Assembly (NCBI GenBank): GCA_026394015.1
Contig: JAPKZA010000275.1
Location: 1 to 64,000 of the forward strand
DNA length: 64,000 bases
DNA from: Acidobacteriota bacterium
Lineage (GTDB): Bacteria; Acidobacteriota; Terriglobia; Bryobacterales; Bryobacteraceae
Reading direction: 5' to 3'
Position 1 is the stretch's first letter, and each line of letters opens with the position of its first letter. A program made the translations under genes and the position numbers. Of the stretch, positions 36,054 through 46,500 are shown in pieces. The notes below the pieces were generated by a model, which saw only the letters and a list, made by a program, of their open reading frames with translations, had not been told where the DNA came from and ran no database searches.

Positions 36054-37100
36054 ATGCCCCCCGTCATCTTGCTCTTCGCGAAGGCTCCGGTGCCAGGCCG
36101 TGTCAAAACTCGTCTCGCCGTTGGAATCGGCCCTATCCAAGCAGCCGATCTCCATAAACTCTTCGTCGATACGATGCTCGCCCGACTGCCAAAGTTTGCG
36201 GAATGCGAGCTCCATCTTGACATCCACACAGACGATTTCACCGCCCCAAACGTTTCTATCGCCCTCCAATCTTCCGGTGACCTCGGCCACCGCATGCTCC
36301 ACGCCCTCACCCCCCGCCTACCCGCCCTCCTCCTCGGCTCCGACTCCCCCACCGTCCCCGACGCCCACATCCAAACCATGCTCTCGACCACCGCCGATGT
36401 CACCCTCGCCCCCACCGAAGACGGCGGCTACTGGGCCATCGCCGCCCATCGCACCCATCCCGAAATGTTCTCGGGCGTCCGCTGGTCCACCGCCGATACC
36501 CTCACCGACACCGAAGCCGCCTGCCGCGCCGCCGGCCTTTCCACCGCCCGCGGCCCCGCCTGGTTCGACATCGACGAACCCGAAGATCTCTCGAAAATCG
36601 CCGAATTCTTGGAGCACAATCGCTTCCTAATACATCCTAACCCTATGTCCCTCACAGTTGGCAGCAATGCCCCCGATCTCGACCTGACCGACGAAACCGG
36701 CCAACCCTTCAAGCTCTCCGCTCTGCAAGGCAAAACCGTCGTCCTCTACTTCTACCCCAAGGCCGATACACCTGGATGCACCCTCGAAAGCTGCGAATTC
36801 CGCGATAACACCGCCGACTTCGTCGCCAAAAACGCCGTTATCATCGGCATCTCCCCCGACGTCGCCAATGATCAGCTCAAGTTCAAATCGAAGTTCGATC
36901 TCCCCTTCTCCCTCCTCGCCGATTTCGACCACGCCGGCGCCGAAGCCTATGGCGTTTGGAACGAAAAAATCAGGGACGGAAAAACCTTCATGGGCATCAG
37001 CCGGACCACCTTCATCATCGGACCCGACGGCAAAATCGCCAAGATCTTCGAAAAGGTGCAGCCAGTCGGCCACGCCGCCGAAGTCCTCGCCGCCCTCTAA
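36054..37100 (+). CDS. fusion ORF: DUF2064/TIGR04282-like glycosyltransferase + peroxiredoxin (BCP-like)
   Basis: N-part AKAPVPGRVKTRLA...LGSDSPTVPDAHI...EDGGYWAI; C-part from M36644 SLTVGSNAPDLDLTDETGQPF...FYPKADTPGCTLESCEFRD; no stop between. Confidence 0.85.
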   Translation: MPPVILLFAKAPVPGRVKTRLAVGIGPIQAADLHKLFVDTMLARLPKFAECELHLDIHTDDFTAPNVSIALQSSGDLGHRMLHALTPRLPALLLGSDSPTVPDAHIQTMLSTTADVTLAPTEDGGYWAIAAHRTHPEMFSGVRWSTADTLTDTEAACRAAGLSTARGPAWFDIDEPEDLSKIAEFLEHNRFLIHPNPMSLTVGSNAPDLDLTDETGQPFKLSALQGKTVVLYFYPKADTPGCTLESCEFRDNTADFVAKNAVIIGISPDVANDQLKFKSKFDLPFSLLADFDHAGAEAYGVWNEKIRDGKTFMGISRTTFIIGPDGKIAKIFEKVQPVGHAAEVLAAL

Positions 37101-39472
37101 ACCTTCAACTCCGCAATCGTGGCGCCGGTCCCACCCTCGGCCGGCGTCGCCGCGTAAAAGTCGGTCACGTGCGGGCTCTTCTTCAAGTAGTCCGCCACCG
37201 CCCGCTTCAAAATCCCCATCCCGTGCCCGTGCACAATTCGTACCCGGTCCACGCTCGCCAGCGCCGCCCGATCCAGAAACTGGTCCACCTCGTCCATCGC
37301 CTCTTCCGCCCGCTTCCCAATCAGGTTCAACTCCCGCGTCACCGTCTCAAACGACGGCCCCTGCTGGAACGTCACCCCACTCGGCAACTTCGCGTCCGCC
37401 CCGCCCCCCGGCATCACCTCCAACACATCGCCCACCCCCACCTTCATCTTCATGAAGCCGATCATCACCTCAAGCTCCCCACTCGGCAAAACCCGCCGTA
37501 CCCGCGCGATATCCCGCACCCCTTTCAGCTTCACCCGCCCACCTTCCACAATCGGCCCCATCGCCGCCGCGCCGCCTACCGGCCCCCGCAACGAGTCCAC
37601 CTCGTCCTTCAACTCCGCCCGGGTCCGCGCCACTTTCCGGATCGCGTTCTCCGCCTGCTTCTTACTCGCTAAGCCCGCCAACACCCCTTCAATCGTCTCC
37701 CGCGCCTGCCCCTCGAACTGCGCCAGCGCTGCGTCGCTCCGCCGCTCGACTTCCCGCAGCTTTAACTCATACGCCCGCTTCGCCGCCTCCCGCTCCCTCA
37801 CCGCCTCCACCTCAAACGCCGCCCGCGCCCCTTCCAACTCCGCCTTCTCCTTGTTCACCTCGTCCAACCGCCGATGCAGCTCGCTCAGAAAGCTCGCAAT
37901 GTCCCGCTCGGTCGAAGTCATCGCCTGCTTCGCCCGTTCAATCAACGCCGGCGGCAACCCCAGCTGCGAAGCGATCGCCAACCCCGCGCTCCGCCCCGGC
38001 GCCCCCGTCTGCAGCAAGTAAGTCGGCTTCAAAGTTGCATCGTCGAATCCCATCGACGCCTGCACTACCCCCACCGTATTCGCCCCCCAAACCTTCAACG
38101 CCGTCAAATGCGTCGACGCCATCGTTAACGCCCCATACTCCCGGAACTTCTCCAGAATTGCGATGCCCAGCGCCCCGCCCTCTTCCGGATCCGTCGCCCG
38201 CCCCAACTCATCGAGAAGCACCAGCGAATCCGGCGTCGCCTGCTCCAACATCTCCGAAATATGCCGTATGTGCGAGCTAAACGAGCTCAGCGACTCCGCA
38301 ATCGACTGGTTATCCCCAATATCGGCCAAAATCTCCTGAAAAATCGGGAACTCGGCTTCTCGCGCCGGCACCGGCATCGCCGATTGCGCCATCAGCGCCA
38401 GCAACCCCGCCGTCTTCATCGTCACCGTCTTGCCGCCCGTGTTCGGCCCCGTAATCAACAACGTCCGGTTGATCGGATCAATCCCAAACGACACCGGCAC
38501 CGGCCTCCGCCGCTCTCGCCGCAGCACGTCCGCCAGCAATGGATGCCGCGCATCGACAAGCCGCATCGCCTCCCCAAACGTCGGAATCACCCCACCCAAA
38601 TGCGCCTTCGCGAACGTCAGCTCCAACCCCGCCATCGTCCCGATCGTCTCGCGAATCGACCCCGCATGCACCCGCAGAACCTCCGTCAACTCCCGCAGAA
38701 TCCGATGCACTTCCCGCATCTCCTCCTCGGTCATCCGGACCAGCTCGTTGTTCAGCTGGATCGTCTCCATCGGCTCCACGAACAAGGTCGCCCCCGTCCC
38801 CGACGCCGCATGAATCACCCCGTCCACTTTCTTGTGTTGCCCCGCCACCAGCGGCACCACGAACCGCTCGTTCCGAATCGTGACGTACTCGTCCTGCAGC
38901 ACGCCCTCGTCCCGATGCAGCCGCAGAAACTTCTCGAGCGAAGCCTGTATATGCTCCTTCTGCTTCCCCATCCCCCGCCGCAGTCGCGACAGCGCCACGC
39001 TCGCATCATCCGCCACCGACCCATCCGGCAACAGCTTCCCGCTGATCTCCCGCAGCACCACCCGGAAGTCGCCCAGCTTCTGCGCGCGCCGCCCCAGCAG
39101 CGGATACCGATCCACCACGAGGAAGATTGCCGCCCGCATGTCCCCGCTCCGGTCCAGCCATTGGATCAGGTCGTACAGCTCTTTGCCATCCAGCCCCGCG
39201 CCTTCAATCCGCAAGCGACCCACCGCCTGCTCCACGTCCGGCAGCCCCGTAAACCGCACCGCCGAACCCTTCGCCGCGTTGCCCGGCGAATTCGCTTCTC
39301 CCAACCAGCGCATCGCCTCGGCTACCTCGGCCAGTGCCGCCTCTAACTCTTCGCGGTCAACCGAAGGCCCCAACGCCTCCAACAGCCGCCGCGCCGGACC
39401 CGTCGAGACATTCCTCCCGACGATCTCCTTCAGCGACGCGTACTCTAACAGCTCAAGACTTGCGGGACCCAT
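37097..39472 (-). CDS. mutS2: endonuclease MutS2
   Basis: LLITGPNTGGKTVTMKTAGLLALMAQ; LVLLDELGRATDPEEGGAL; C-terminal Smr (VDRVRIVHGHGMGILKRAV). Confidence 0.95.
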   Translation of the reverse strand: MGPASLELLEYASLKEIVGRNVSTGPARRLLEALGPSVDREELEAALAEVAEAMRWLGEANSPGNAAKGSAVRFTGLPDVEQAVGRLRIEGAGLDGKELYDLIQWLDRSGDMRAAIFLVVDRYPLLGRRAQKLGDFRVVLREISGKLLPDGSVADDASVALSRLRRGMGKQKEHIQASLEKFLRLHRDEGVLQDEYVTIRNERFVVPLVAGQHKKVDGVIHAASGTGATLFVEPMETIQLNNELVRMTEEEMREVHRILRELTEVLRVHAGSIRETIGTMAGLELTFAKAHLGGVIPTFGEAMRLVDARHPLLADVLRRERRRPVPVSFGIDPINRTLLITGPNTGGKTVTMKTAGLLALMAQSAMPVPAREAEFPIFQEILADIGDNQSIAESLSSFSSHIRHISEMLEQATPDSLVLLDELGRATDPEEGGALGIAILEKFREYGALTMASTHLTALKVWGANTVGVVQASMGFDDATLKPTYLLQTGAPGRSAGLAIASQLGLPPALIERAKQAMTSTERDIASFLSELHRRLDEVNKEKAELEGARAAFEVEAVREREAAKRAYELKLREVERRSDAALAQFEGQARETIEGVLAGLASKKQAENAIRKVARTRAELKDEVDSLRGPVGGAAAMGPIVEGGRVKLKGVRDIARVRRVLPSGELEVMIGFMKMKVGVGDVLEVMPGGGADAKLPSGVTFQQGPSFETVTRELNLIGKRAEEAMDEVDQFLDRAALASVDRVRIVHGHGMGILKRAVADYLKKSPHVTDFYAATPAEGGTGATIAELKV

Positions 39473-39887
39473 AGCATCTTTCAATTACTTCCAGGGTACC
39501 CTCCGTCAGCCGTATCCCGCTGAGTTCTTCCAACCCGAACCACCGCACCGCCGCCGAATCATCCCCCGCCTGCAACTCGCCGCCTACCACCCGGCACTCG
39601 TAATCGAGCAATACGTAGTGGTACTCGCACCGCCCTTCCTCATCCGCCATCAGCCGTTCGAAGATCTCCGCCACCCGCACGATCTCCACCTCCAGGCCCG
39701 TCTCCTCCCTCACTTCTCGCCGCATCGCGGCCTCCAACCGTTCCCCCGTCTCCACGCCGCCGCCCGGCAGCGACCACCATCCCTTCAACGGCTCGTTCCC
39801 GCGCTCCACGAGCAGCACCTTGTTCCCCTCGAAGATCATCGCCCCCACGCCCAATACGGGCCGCTCCGGGTACCGCCTAGTGGACAA
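39453..39887 (-). CDS. NUDIX hydrolase
   Basis: GGGVETGERLEAAMRREVREETGLEVE. Confidence 0.95.
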   Translation of the reverse strand: MSTRRYPERPVLGVGAMIFEGNKVLLVERGNEPLKGWWSLPGGGVETGERLEAAMRREVREETGLEVEIVRVAEIFERLMADEEGRCEYHYVLLDYECRVVGGELQAGDDSAAVRWFGLEELSGIRLTEGTLEVIERCYGSRKS

Positions 39888-40758
39888 TGTGCCCCTTAAC
39901 TCCGAGCCGAATCCGATACACGCTCTTGAGCGCCGTCACATACAACGTCTGGTAGTCCGGGTCTCCAAACGCCAGGTTCCGCGGCGGCTCCGGCATCTCC
40001 ATTCTTCCCGTCATCTTCCCGTCTTCTCCATAAACCACTACGGCATTGCACGCCACCCAAATGCCGCCCTTCTCATCCGTTCGGATGCCATCCGGCGGCC
40101 CGTCGATGCCCGAAATCAACACCCGCCCGTTCCCCGCCTTTCCCGCCCGGTCCACATCGAACACCCGAATCAACCGCTCGTCCGAATCGGCCACGTACAA
40201 CCGATCCCCCTTCGGCGATAACGCAATCCCATTCGGCCGCCCCGGCGTCTTGGCCACCAACTCCAACTCCCCCTTCGGCCCAATCCGATACACCCCGTAA
40301 AAATCCAGCTCCCGTCCGGTCGCCTGCCCCCCGAACGCCGGATCCGTGAAGTACAAATTCCCGTCCTTCCGCGCCACCACGTCGTTCGGCGCGTTCAGAC
40401 GCTTGCCTTCAAACCGCTCCGCCAGCACTTCAATCTTCCCCGCCTTATCCGTCCGCGTCACCCGCCTGCTCTTGGATTCACAAGTAATCAGCCTGCCCTG
40501 CGCATCAAACGTGCTGCCATGCGCCCCGTGCGAATCCGCCCGAAAAACAGACACCGGCAATCCGCCCACCAGCTTCAAAATCTTGCCGCTCGGCACCTCC
40601 GAAAACAGCAGAAAGCCGTCCTTGCTCCACAACGGGCCCTCCGTGTATTGGTACCCCCCGGCCACCTTTTCGATCTGCACTTTCGAGAAGTCCTGCGCCC
40701 CTAACGACGCCGCCCACGCCATCACCCATAGCATTCGCATGTTTTTGCACGATATCAT
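39877..40758 (-). CDS. SMP-30/gluconolactonase family protein
   Basis: EGPLWSKDGFLLFSEVPSGKI; NAPNDVVARKDGNLYFTDPAFGG; GRPNGIALSPKGDRLYVADSDERLI. Confidence 0.9.
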   Translation of the reverse strand: MISCKNMRMLWVMAWAASLGAQDFSKVQIEKVAGGYQYTEGPLWSKDGFLLFSEVPSGKILKLVGGLPVSVFRADSHGAHGSTFDAQGRLITCESKSRRVTRTDKAGKIEVLAERFEGKRLNAPNDVVARKDGNLYFTDPAFGGQATGRELDFYGVYRIGPKGELELVAKTPGRPNGIALSPKGDRLYVADSDERLIRVFDVDRAGKAGNGRVLISGIDGPPDGIRTDEKGGIWVACNAVVVYGEDGKMTGRMEMPEPPRNLAFGDPDYQTLYVTALKSVYRIRLGVKGHIVH

Positions 40759-40763
40759 GTGCC

Positions 40764-43532
40764 ATGCGCGCCCGCTGCTTTTTTCTCCTCGCTCTTCCCC
40801 TGCTCGCCGCCGACCCGCTTACCGACAAGGTCACCGCCTGGCGGACGAAGTATGAAACCGGACTCAAGAGTAATACCGGTTGGCTCTCCGTCGCCGGCCT
40901 CTATTGGCTCGAAGAAGGTCCCAACTCCGCCGGCACCGACGCCTCCAACAAGCTCGTCCTCCCCGCCGGACCCGCTCGCGCCGGCGTCTTTGAACGCAAG
41001 CGCGACCAGATCACCTGGCGCCCCGCCGCCGGCCCCGCGAAAGTGCTCCAGTCCGACAAGGACCAAGCCACCCCGGATCTCCTGACCATCGATCGCCTCA
41101 CCCTCTTCGTCATCTATCGCAACGGCAAAATCGGCATCCGCCTCCGCGATCCCCAATCCAAAATGCGCCGCGAGTTCCACGAGACAAAGTGGTTCCCCAT
41201 CCGTCCCCAATATTCCCTCACCGGCCAGTTCAAACCGTATCCGCAGAAGAAGACCGTCATGATCCCCGACGTCACCGGCAACACGCTCAAATACGAAAGC
41301 CCCGGCGAAGTCGAGTTCAACCTCAACGGCCAGAAGCTCTCCCTCGAACCCGTCCTCGACGAAGGCCAACTCTTCTTCGTTTTCAAAGACAAAACCTCCG
41401 GCAGGCAGACCTACGGCGGCGGCCGCATGCTCTACGCCCCCCTCCCCGGCCCGGACAACAAAGTCGAACTTGAACTCAACATTGCCAAGAACCCGCCCTG
41501 CGCGTTCACCCCCTACGCCACCTGCCCCATCCCCATCAAGCGCAACGCGCTCAGCGTCTCCATCGAGGCGGGCGAACTCGTTCCCCCCGGCTGCATTAGC
41601 GCTACGTTTACCGCCGAGCCGATCCAGCCGGTCTTGGAATTCTGGGCTCGCCAACTCGGCGAGCCTTGGCCTATTGAGTTCGCCCCCTACAACCAGGTCC
41701 TCCAAACCGTCCTCGATCCCACCGGTCCCTTCGCCCAAAACCGCGACGGGGCTAACGTCCTCCTCGTCCGCCCGTCGGACCTCGCCCAGTTCGAAGGCTC
41801 CACCTCCGCCGACCACGACGCCCGCCTCGCCGAACTCCTCTCGACCCTCGAAGCCCAGCGCTTCGCCGTCCCCACCCTCCTCGCCCTCTGCCCGCCTTAC
41901 CAGGCCCAACTCCAATCCCGCCCCAATCTCTACATCGTCGATACCTCCGCCTACCCCGTCTCTGACTGGGCCGACGAAGCCGCCGAACGCCTCGGCCGCA
42001 TCCCCTACACCCCCGCTTATTTCACGGCCCTTGGCACCGCCATCGCTCGCCTCACCCACGCCCTCAAACGCCCGCCGTTCAAGCTCATCGCCCTCGATTG
42101 TGACAACACCCTCTGGGCCGGCGTCTGCGGCGAAGACGGCCCCACCGGTGTCACGATCGACGAACCCCGCCGCCACCTCCAAGAGTTCCTCCTCGCCCAA
42201 CGCGAAGCCGGCATGTTGCTGGCCCTTTCGTCCAAGAACAACCCCGACGACGTCTGGCAAACCTTCGCCGCCAACCCGTCCATGATCCTGAGCCGCGAAC
42301 ACATCACCGCCCATCGCCTCTCCTGGCTCCCCAAGTCCGCCGGCCTCCGCCAAATGGCCGCCGAACTCTCGCTCGGCGCCGATTCCTTCCTCCTCCTCGA
42401 CGACAACGCCAAAGAGATCGCCGAACTCGCCGAAGGCGCCCCCGAAGTCCTCGGCCTCACCCTCCCCGAAACCGACATCCCGCACTACCTCGATCACGTC
42501 TGGGCCTTCGACCACCCCGTCATCACCGATGCCGATCGTGGTCGCGCCGCCAGCTACCACCTCCAGCAGTCCTTCGCCGCCGCCGCCAGCCTCGAACACT
42601 TCTACGAAACCCTCGCCCTCGAAGTCGGAATCGCTCCCCTTCATCCCGACGACCTCCCCCGCGCCGCCCAACTTACCCAGCGCACGAACCAGTTCAACTT
42701 CTCGACGCGCCGCCGCACTGAGCCCGAACTCGCCCCCCTCAACGCCTACTCCATCCGCGTCGCCGACCGTTTCGGCGACTACGGCCTCACCGGCCTCCTC
42801 GTCCTCGACGAAAACGTTCTCGACACGTTCCTGCTCAGTTGCCGCGTCCTCGGCCGCGGCGTCGAACACGCCGTCGCCCGCTGGCTCGGCCAGCAGCACG
42901 AAACGCTCTCCGTCGAACTCCTTCCCACCCCCCGCAACGCCCCCGCGCAAAGCTTCTTCCAGGAGCTAACCGGCCAAGCCGAAGGCTCTGCCACCCTCAC
43001 CGCCGCCCAACTCCAAGCGGCGGCCTTCTCCAGCCCCAAAGCCGCCCCTGTCGCCGCGCCCGCGGAAGCCGCTCCCACCCAGCGCTTCCACGACTACCAG
43101 CACATCGCCACCCACCTCTCCACCGTCGACCAAATTCAAGCCGCTCTCCGCGCCGACCAACTCGACGCCGCCCCCGTCCGGGAAGTCCAGAATCCACCCG
43201 TCACTAACACCGAAATCCGCCTGGCCGCCATCTGGGCCGACCTCCTCGCCCAACCCGCCATCTCCACCGACGACAACTTCTTCGACCTCGGCGGCCACTC
43301 GCTCCTCGCCGTCCTCCTCGTCACCCGCGTCCACGACGAGTTCGCCATTGAACTCTCCATGGACGACGTCTACTCCGCCGACACCACCCTCGCCAAGCTA
43401 GCGCAACTCCTCGAAACCCAGCATCTGAACCAGTACGACCCCGCCGAAGTCTCCGCCCTGCTCGCTGAAATCGCCTCCCTCTCGGATGAAGAAGTCCGCT
43501 CGGAAATCTCCCGTCTATGCGCGTTCTCCTAA
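40764..43532 (+). CDS. three-part polypeptide: secreted-type DUF1684 + FkbH-like HAD-IIIC/acyltransferase + carrier protein (PCP/ACP)
   Basis: DUF1684: GWLSVAGLYWLEEGPNSAGTD...; FkbH: LIALDCDNTLWAGVCGEDG, LLLDDNAKEIAEL, QRTNQFNFSTRR; carrier: DNFFDLGGHSLLAVLLVTRVHDEF. Confidence 0.85.
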   Translation: MRARCFFLLALPLLAADPLTDKVTAWRTKYETGLKSNTGWLSVAGLYWLEEGPNSAGTDASNKLVLPAGPARAGVFERKRDQITWRPAAGPAKVLQSDKDQATPDLLTIDRLTLFVIYRNGKIGIRLRDPQSKMRREFHETKWFPIRPQYSLTGQFKPYPQKKTVMIPDVTGNTLKYESPGEVEFNLNGQKLSLEPVLDEGQLFFVFKDKTSGRQTYGGGRMLYAPLPGPDNKVELELNIAKNPPCAFTPYATCPIPIKRNALSVSIEAGELVPPGCISATFTAEPIQPVLEFWARQLGEPWPIEFAPYNQVLQTVLDPTGPFAQNRDGANVLLVRPSDLAQFEGSTSADHDARLAELLSTLEAQRFAVPTLLALCPPYQAQLQSRPNLYIVDTSAYPVSDWADEAAERLGRIPYTPAYFTALGTAIARLTHALKRPPFKLIALDCDNTLWAGVCGEDGPTGVTIDEPRRHLQEFLLAQREAGMLLALSSKNNPDDVWQTFAANPSMILSREHITAHRLSWLPKSAGLRQMAAELSLGADSFLLLDDNAKEIAELAEGAPEVLGLTLPETDIPHYLDHVWAFDHPVITDADRGRAASYHLQQSFAAAASLEHFYETLALEVGIAPLHPDDLPRAAQLTQRTNQFNFSTRRRTEPELAPLNAYSIRVADRFGDYGLTGLLVLDENVLDTFLLSCRVLGRGVEHAVARWLGQQHETLSVELLPTPRNAPAQSFFQELTGQAEGSATLTAAQLQAAAFSSPKAAPVAAPAEAAPTQRFHDYQHIATHLSTVDQIQAALRADQLDAAPVREVQNPPVTNTEIRLAAIWADLLAQPAISTDDNFFDLGGHSLLAVLLVTRVHDEFAIELSMDDVYSADTTLAKLAQLLETQHLNQYDPAEVSALLAEIASLSDEEVRSEISRLCAFS

Positions 43533-46500
43533 CCTCCAACGCCTCCTACGAACCGCCCCGTGGCGGCTCCACGCGCAGCAATCTCATCTGGCTCGAAGCC
43601 CTCGTCGCCGCCGGTCATCAGGTCCGCGTCGTCTGCCCTGCGCACAACGAAGCCGGCGAAACCACCCGCCGCGGCATCACCATCGTCCGCGTCCCCGAAC
43701 TCACCCGCCACGTCCACCACCTCGCCGCTGAAATCGAACGCTTCAAGCCCGACTGGGTCCTCGTCTCCTCGGAAGACTTGAGCCACGTCCTCCTCCGCGA
43801 AGCTTTTCGCCTCGCTCCCGGCCGACTGATCTTCATTGCGCATACGCCCCAGTTCCTCCCCTTCGGCCCCGAAAGCTGGTACCCCGATGCCGCCGCCACG
43901 GCGCTCGTCAAACAGGCCCGCGGCATCGTCGTCATCGGTCATCACATGGCCGACTACGTCAAGGAACACCTCGGCGTTCAGCCCGTCGTCATCCATCCAC
44001 CCATCTACGGCCAAGCCCCCTGGAAGCATCTCGGCAGCTTCGCCAACCGCTACATCCTGATGGTCAACCCCTGCATCGTCAAGGGGGTCACGGTTCTCGC
44101 CGGCCTCGCCCGCCGCCTGCCCCATCTCGAATTCGCCGCCCTCGCCGGTTGGGGCACCACCTCCGCTGATCGCCGCCTCCTCGCGGCCCTGCCGAACGTT
44201 ACCATCTTCGAATCCGTCCCCCACATCGAAGATGTCCTGGCCCAATCCCGCCTCCTGTTGATGCCGTCGCTCTGGTACGAAGGCTTCGGGCTGATCACCA
44301 TGGAAGCCATGCTCCGCGGCCTCCCCGTCGTCGCCTCCAACTCCGGCGGCCTCGCCGAAGCCAAGTCCGGAACCGGCTACGTTCTTCCCGTCCAGCCCAT
44401 CACCCGTTACCAATCCGACTTCGACGAAAACCACATGCCGAAGCCGGTCGACGTCGAGCAGGACCTGGAGCCCTGGGTCGCCGCCCTCACCGAACTGACC
44501 ACTGACGAAGCCGCCTGGACTGCCGAGTCCGCCCGCTCCCGCCAAGCTGCGGAATCGTTCGTTTCGACGCTCGATGCCAGCGACCTCGCCCACTACCTCG
44601 CCGAACGCCGCCATCTCCGCATTCTTCTCGCCCACAACTCGCTCTACTACCCCTCCGCCGGCGGAGGCGATAAATCCAATCGGCTGCTGATGGAAGCCCT
44701 CGCCGCCCGCGGCCACCAAGTCCGCGTCGTCACCCGCGTCGAGTCCTTCGGCGACGCCGACCACGAGCGTTACCTCAACGCTCTCTCGACCCGTGGCATC
44801 TCCCCCGCCATCAACCCGGACGACGTCATCTTCTCGCTCCACAACGTCGACGTCCGCACCCTCACGCGCTCCCCGCTCTGGCGTCCCTACTTCCAGCGCC
44901 AGATCGACGATTTCGACCCCGACCTGATCGTCACCTCCACCGACGACCCCGCCCAACTGCTCTTTGACCTCGCCGTCCGCGCTCCCCGCGCCCGAGTGGT
45001 TTATCTCATCCGCGCCACCATCGCTGTCCCCTTTGGCCCCGATTCCAGCGGCATCCACGCCGAAAGAACCCAGCTTCTCCAGCAAGCCGATGGAGTCGTC
45101 GGCGTCTCTCACTACGTCGCCAACTACGCCCGCCAACATGGCGAACTCCACCAGGCCATCCACGTCCCCATCTCTCTGCTTGAACCCGGCCCCGCGCCAC
45201 TGCTCGGCAAGTTCGATAACCCCTACGTGCTCATGGTCAACCCCTGCGCCGTGAAGGGCCTCGCCATCCTCCTCGGCCTCGCCGATGCCATGCCCGCAGT
45301 GACGTTCGGAGCCGTCCCTTCCTGGGGCACCACCCACGACGATCTCGCCCAACTCGAAAAGCGCCCCAACATCGCGATTCTTCCGCGGACGGACAACATC
45401 GACGACCTTCTCGCCCAGTCCCGCGCCACGCTCGTCCCCAGCGTCTGGGCCGAAGCGCGGAGCCGCATGGTGCTGGAGTCGCTCTCCCGCGGAGTCCCCG
45501 TTCTGGGTGCCGACGTCGGCGGATTGCACGAAGCGATGCTCGGTGTGCCCCACCTCCTCCCCGTCAACCCTGTTGTGACTTATCAAGGCGCTGTGGACGA
45601 GCACATGGTGCCCATCGCTGACGTCCCGCCGCAGAACCTTGGGCCGTGGATTGACGCTCTCCGGCGCCTCACGACGGACCGCCCCTACTGGGACAAACTC
45701 GCTGCTCTCTCCCGCGAAAAGGCCCTCCGCTACATGGAGCATTTGAACGTGCTGCCGTTTGAAGCCTACGTCGAGAGCTTGCTGCATCAGCCGAAGCGAG
45801 GCGCGGCGGCCCGCCTGGCCGCCGCCGGGCCTTTGGCGCAGCTATCGCCGGAACGCCGCCGCCTGGTCGAACTCCGCTTGAAGGAGCGCGCCACCTGGTT
45901 CCCGACGGTGCCAAAGACCGGCCGCCGCATTTTCTGTTTCCCGTGGGCCGGTGCCGGGCCCTTCGCCTATCGAGGTTGGCAGGAGAAGCTCGGCCCCGAA
46001 TTCGCGTTGATCCCGGTCCGTCTCCCGAACCGCCCGTGGAAGAGCATCGAGGATCTCCTTGATCAACTGGCGACGCAGATCCGGCCCCTGCTCCAAGCCG
46101 AACCGGCGATCTTCTTCGGCCATTCGATGGGCGCCGGCCTGGCGTTTGAGACCGCCCGTCGAACGAACCCATCGGCCCTGATCGTCTCCGCCGCCCGAGC
46201 CCCGAAGTTCCGCCTCAACTACGTCCCCCCGCCCGAGCCGTCGGACGAGGAGCTACTAGGCCAACTAGAGCGTCTAGGAGGAGCCCCGCGCAACCGTCTC
46301 CAAGCGCTCCTGCCCGCCTTCCGCGCCGACACCCGTCTCTTCCGCAACTGGGTCTATCATCCGACAGAGCCCCTACAGATCCCGGTAACGGCCATAGGAG
46401 GCGCTGAAGACCCCCAAGTCCGCCCCGACCACCTCGACCCCTGGTCCGAAGTCACCACCGGCCCGTTTAACCGCCTGGAGTTCCCCGGGGGCCACTTCTA

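Noticed and set aside
40755-42950. 731-aa minus-strand ORF opposite the FkbH gene
   Set aside because: Gly/Glu/Val-rich shadow ORF caused by C-ending codons on the + strand; no domain signal, whereas the + frame has clear FkbH and carrier motifs.
43529-45787. 752-aa minus-strand ORF opposite the GT-GT-TE gene
   Set aside because: Same antisense shadow effect; low-complexity composition and no recognisable motifs.
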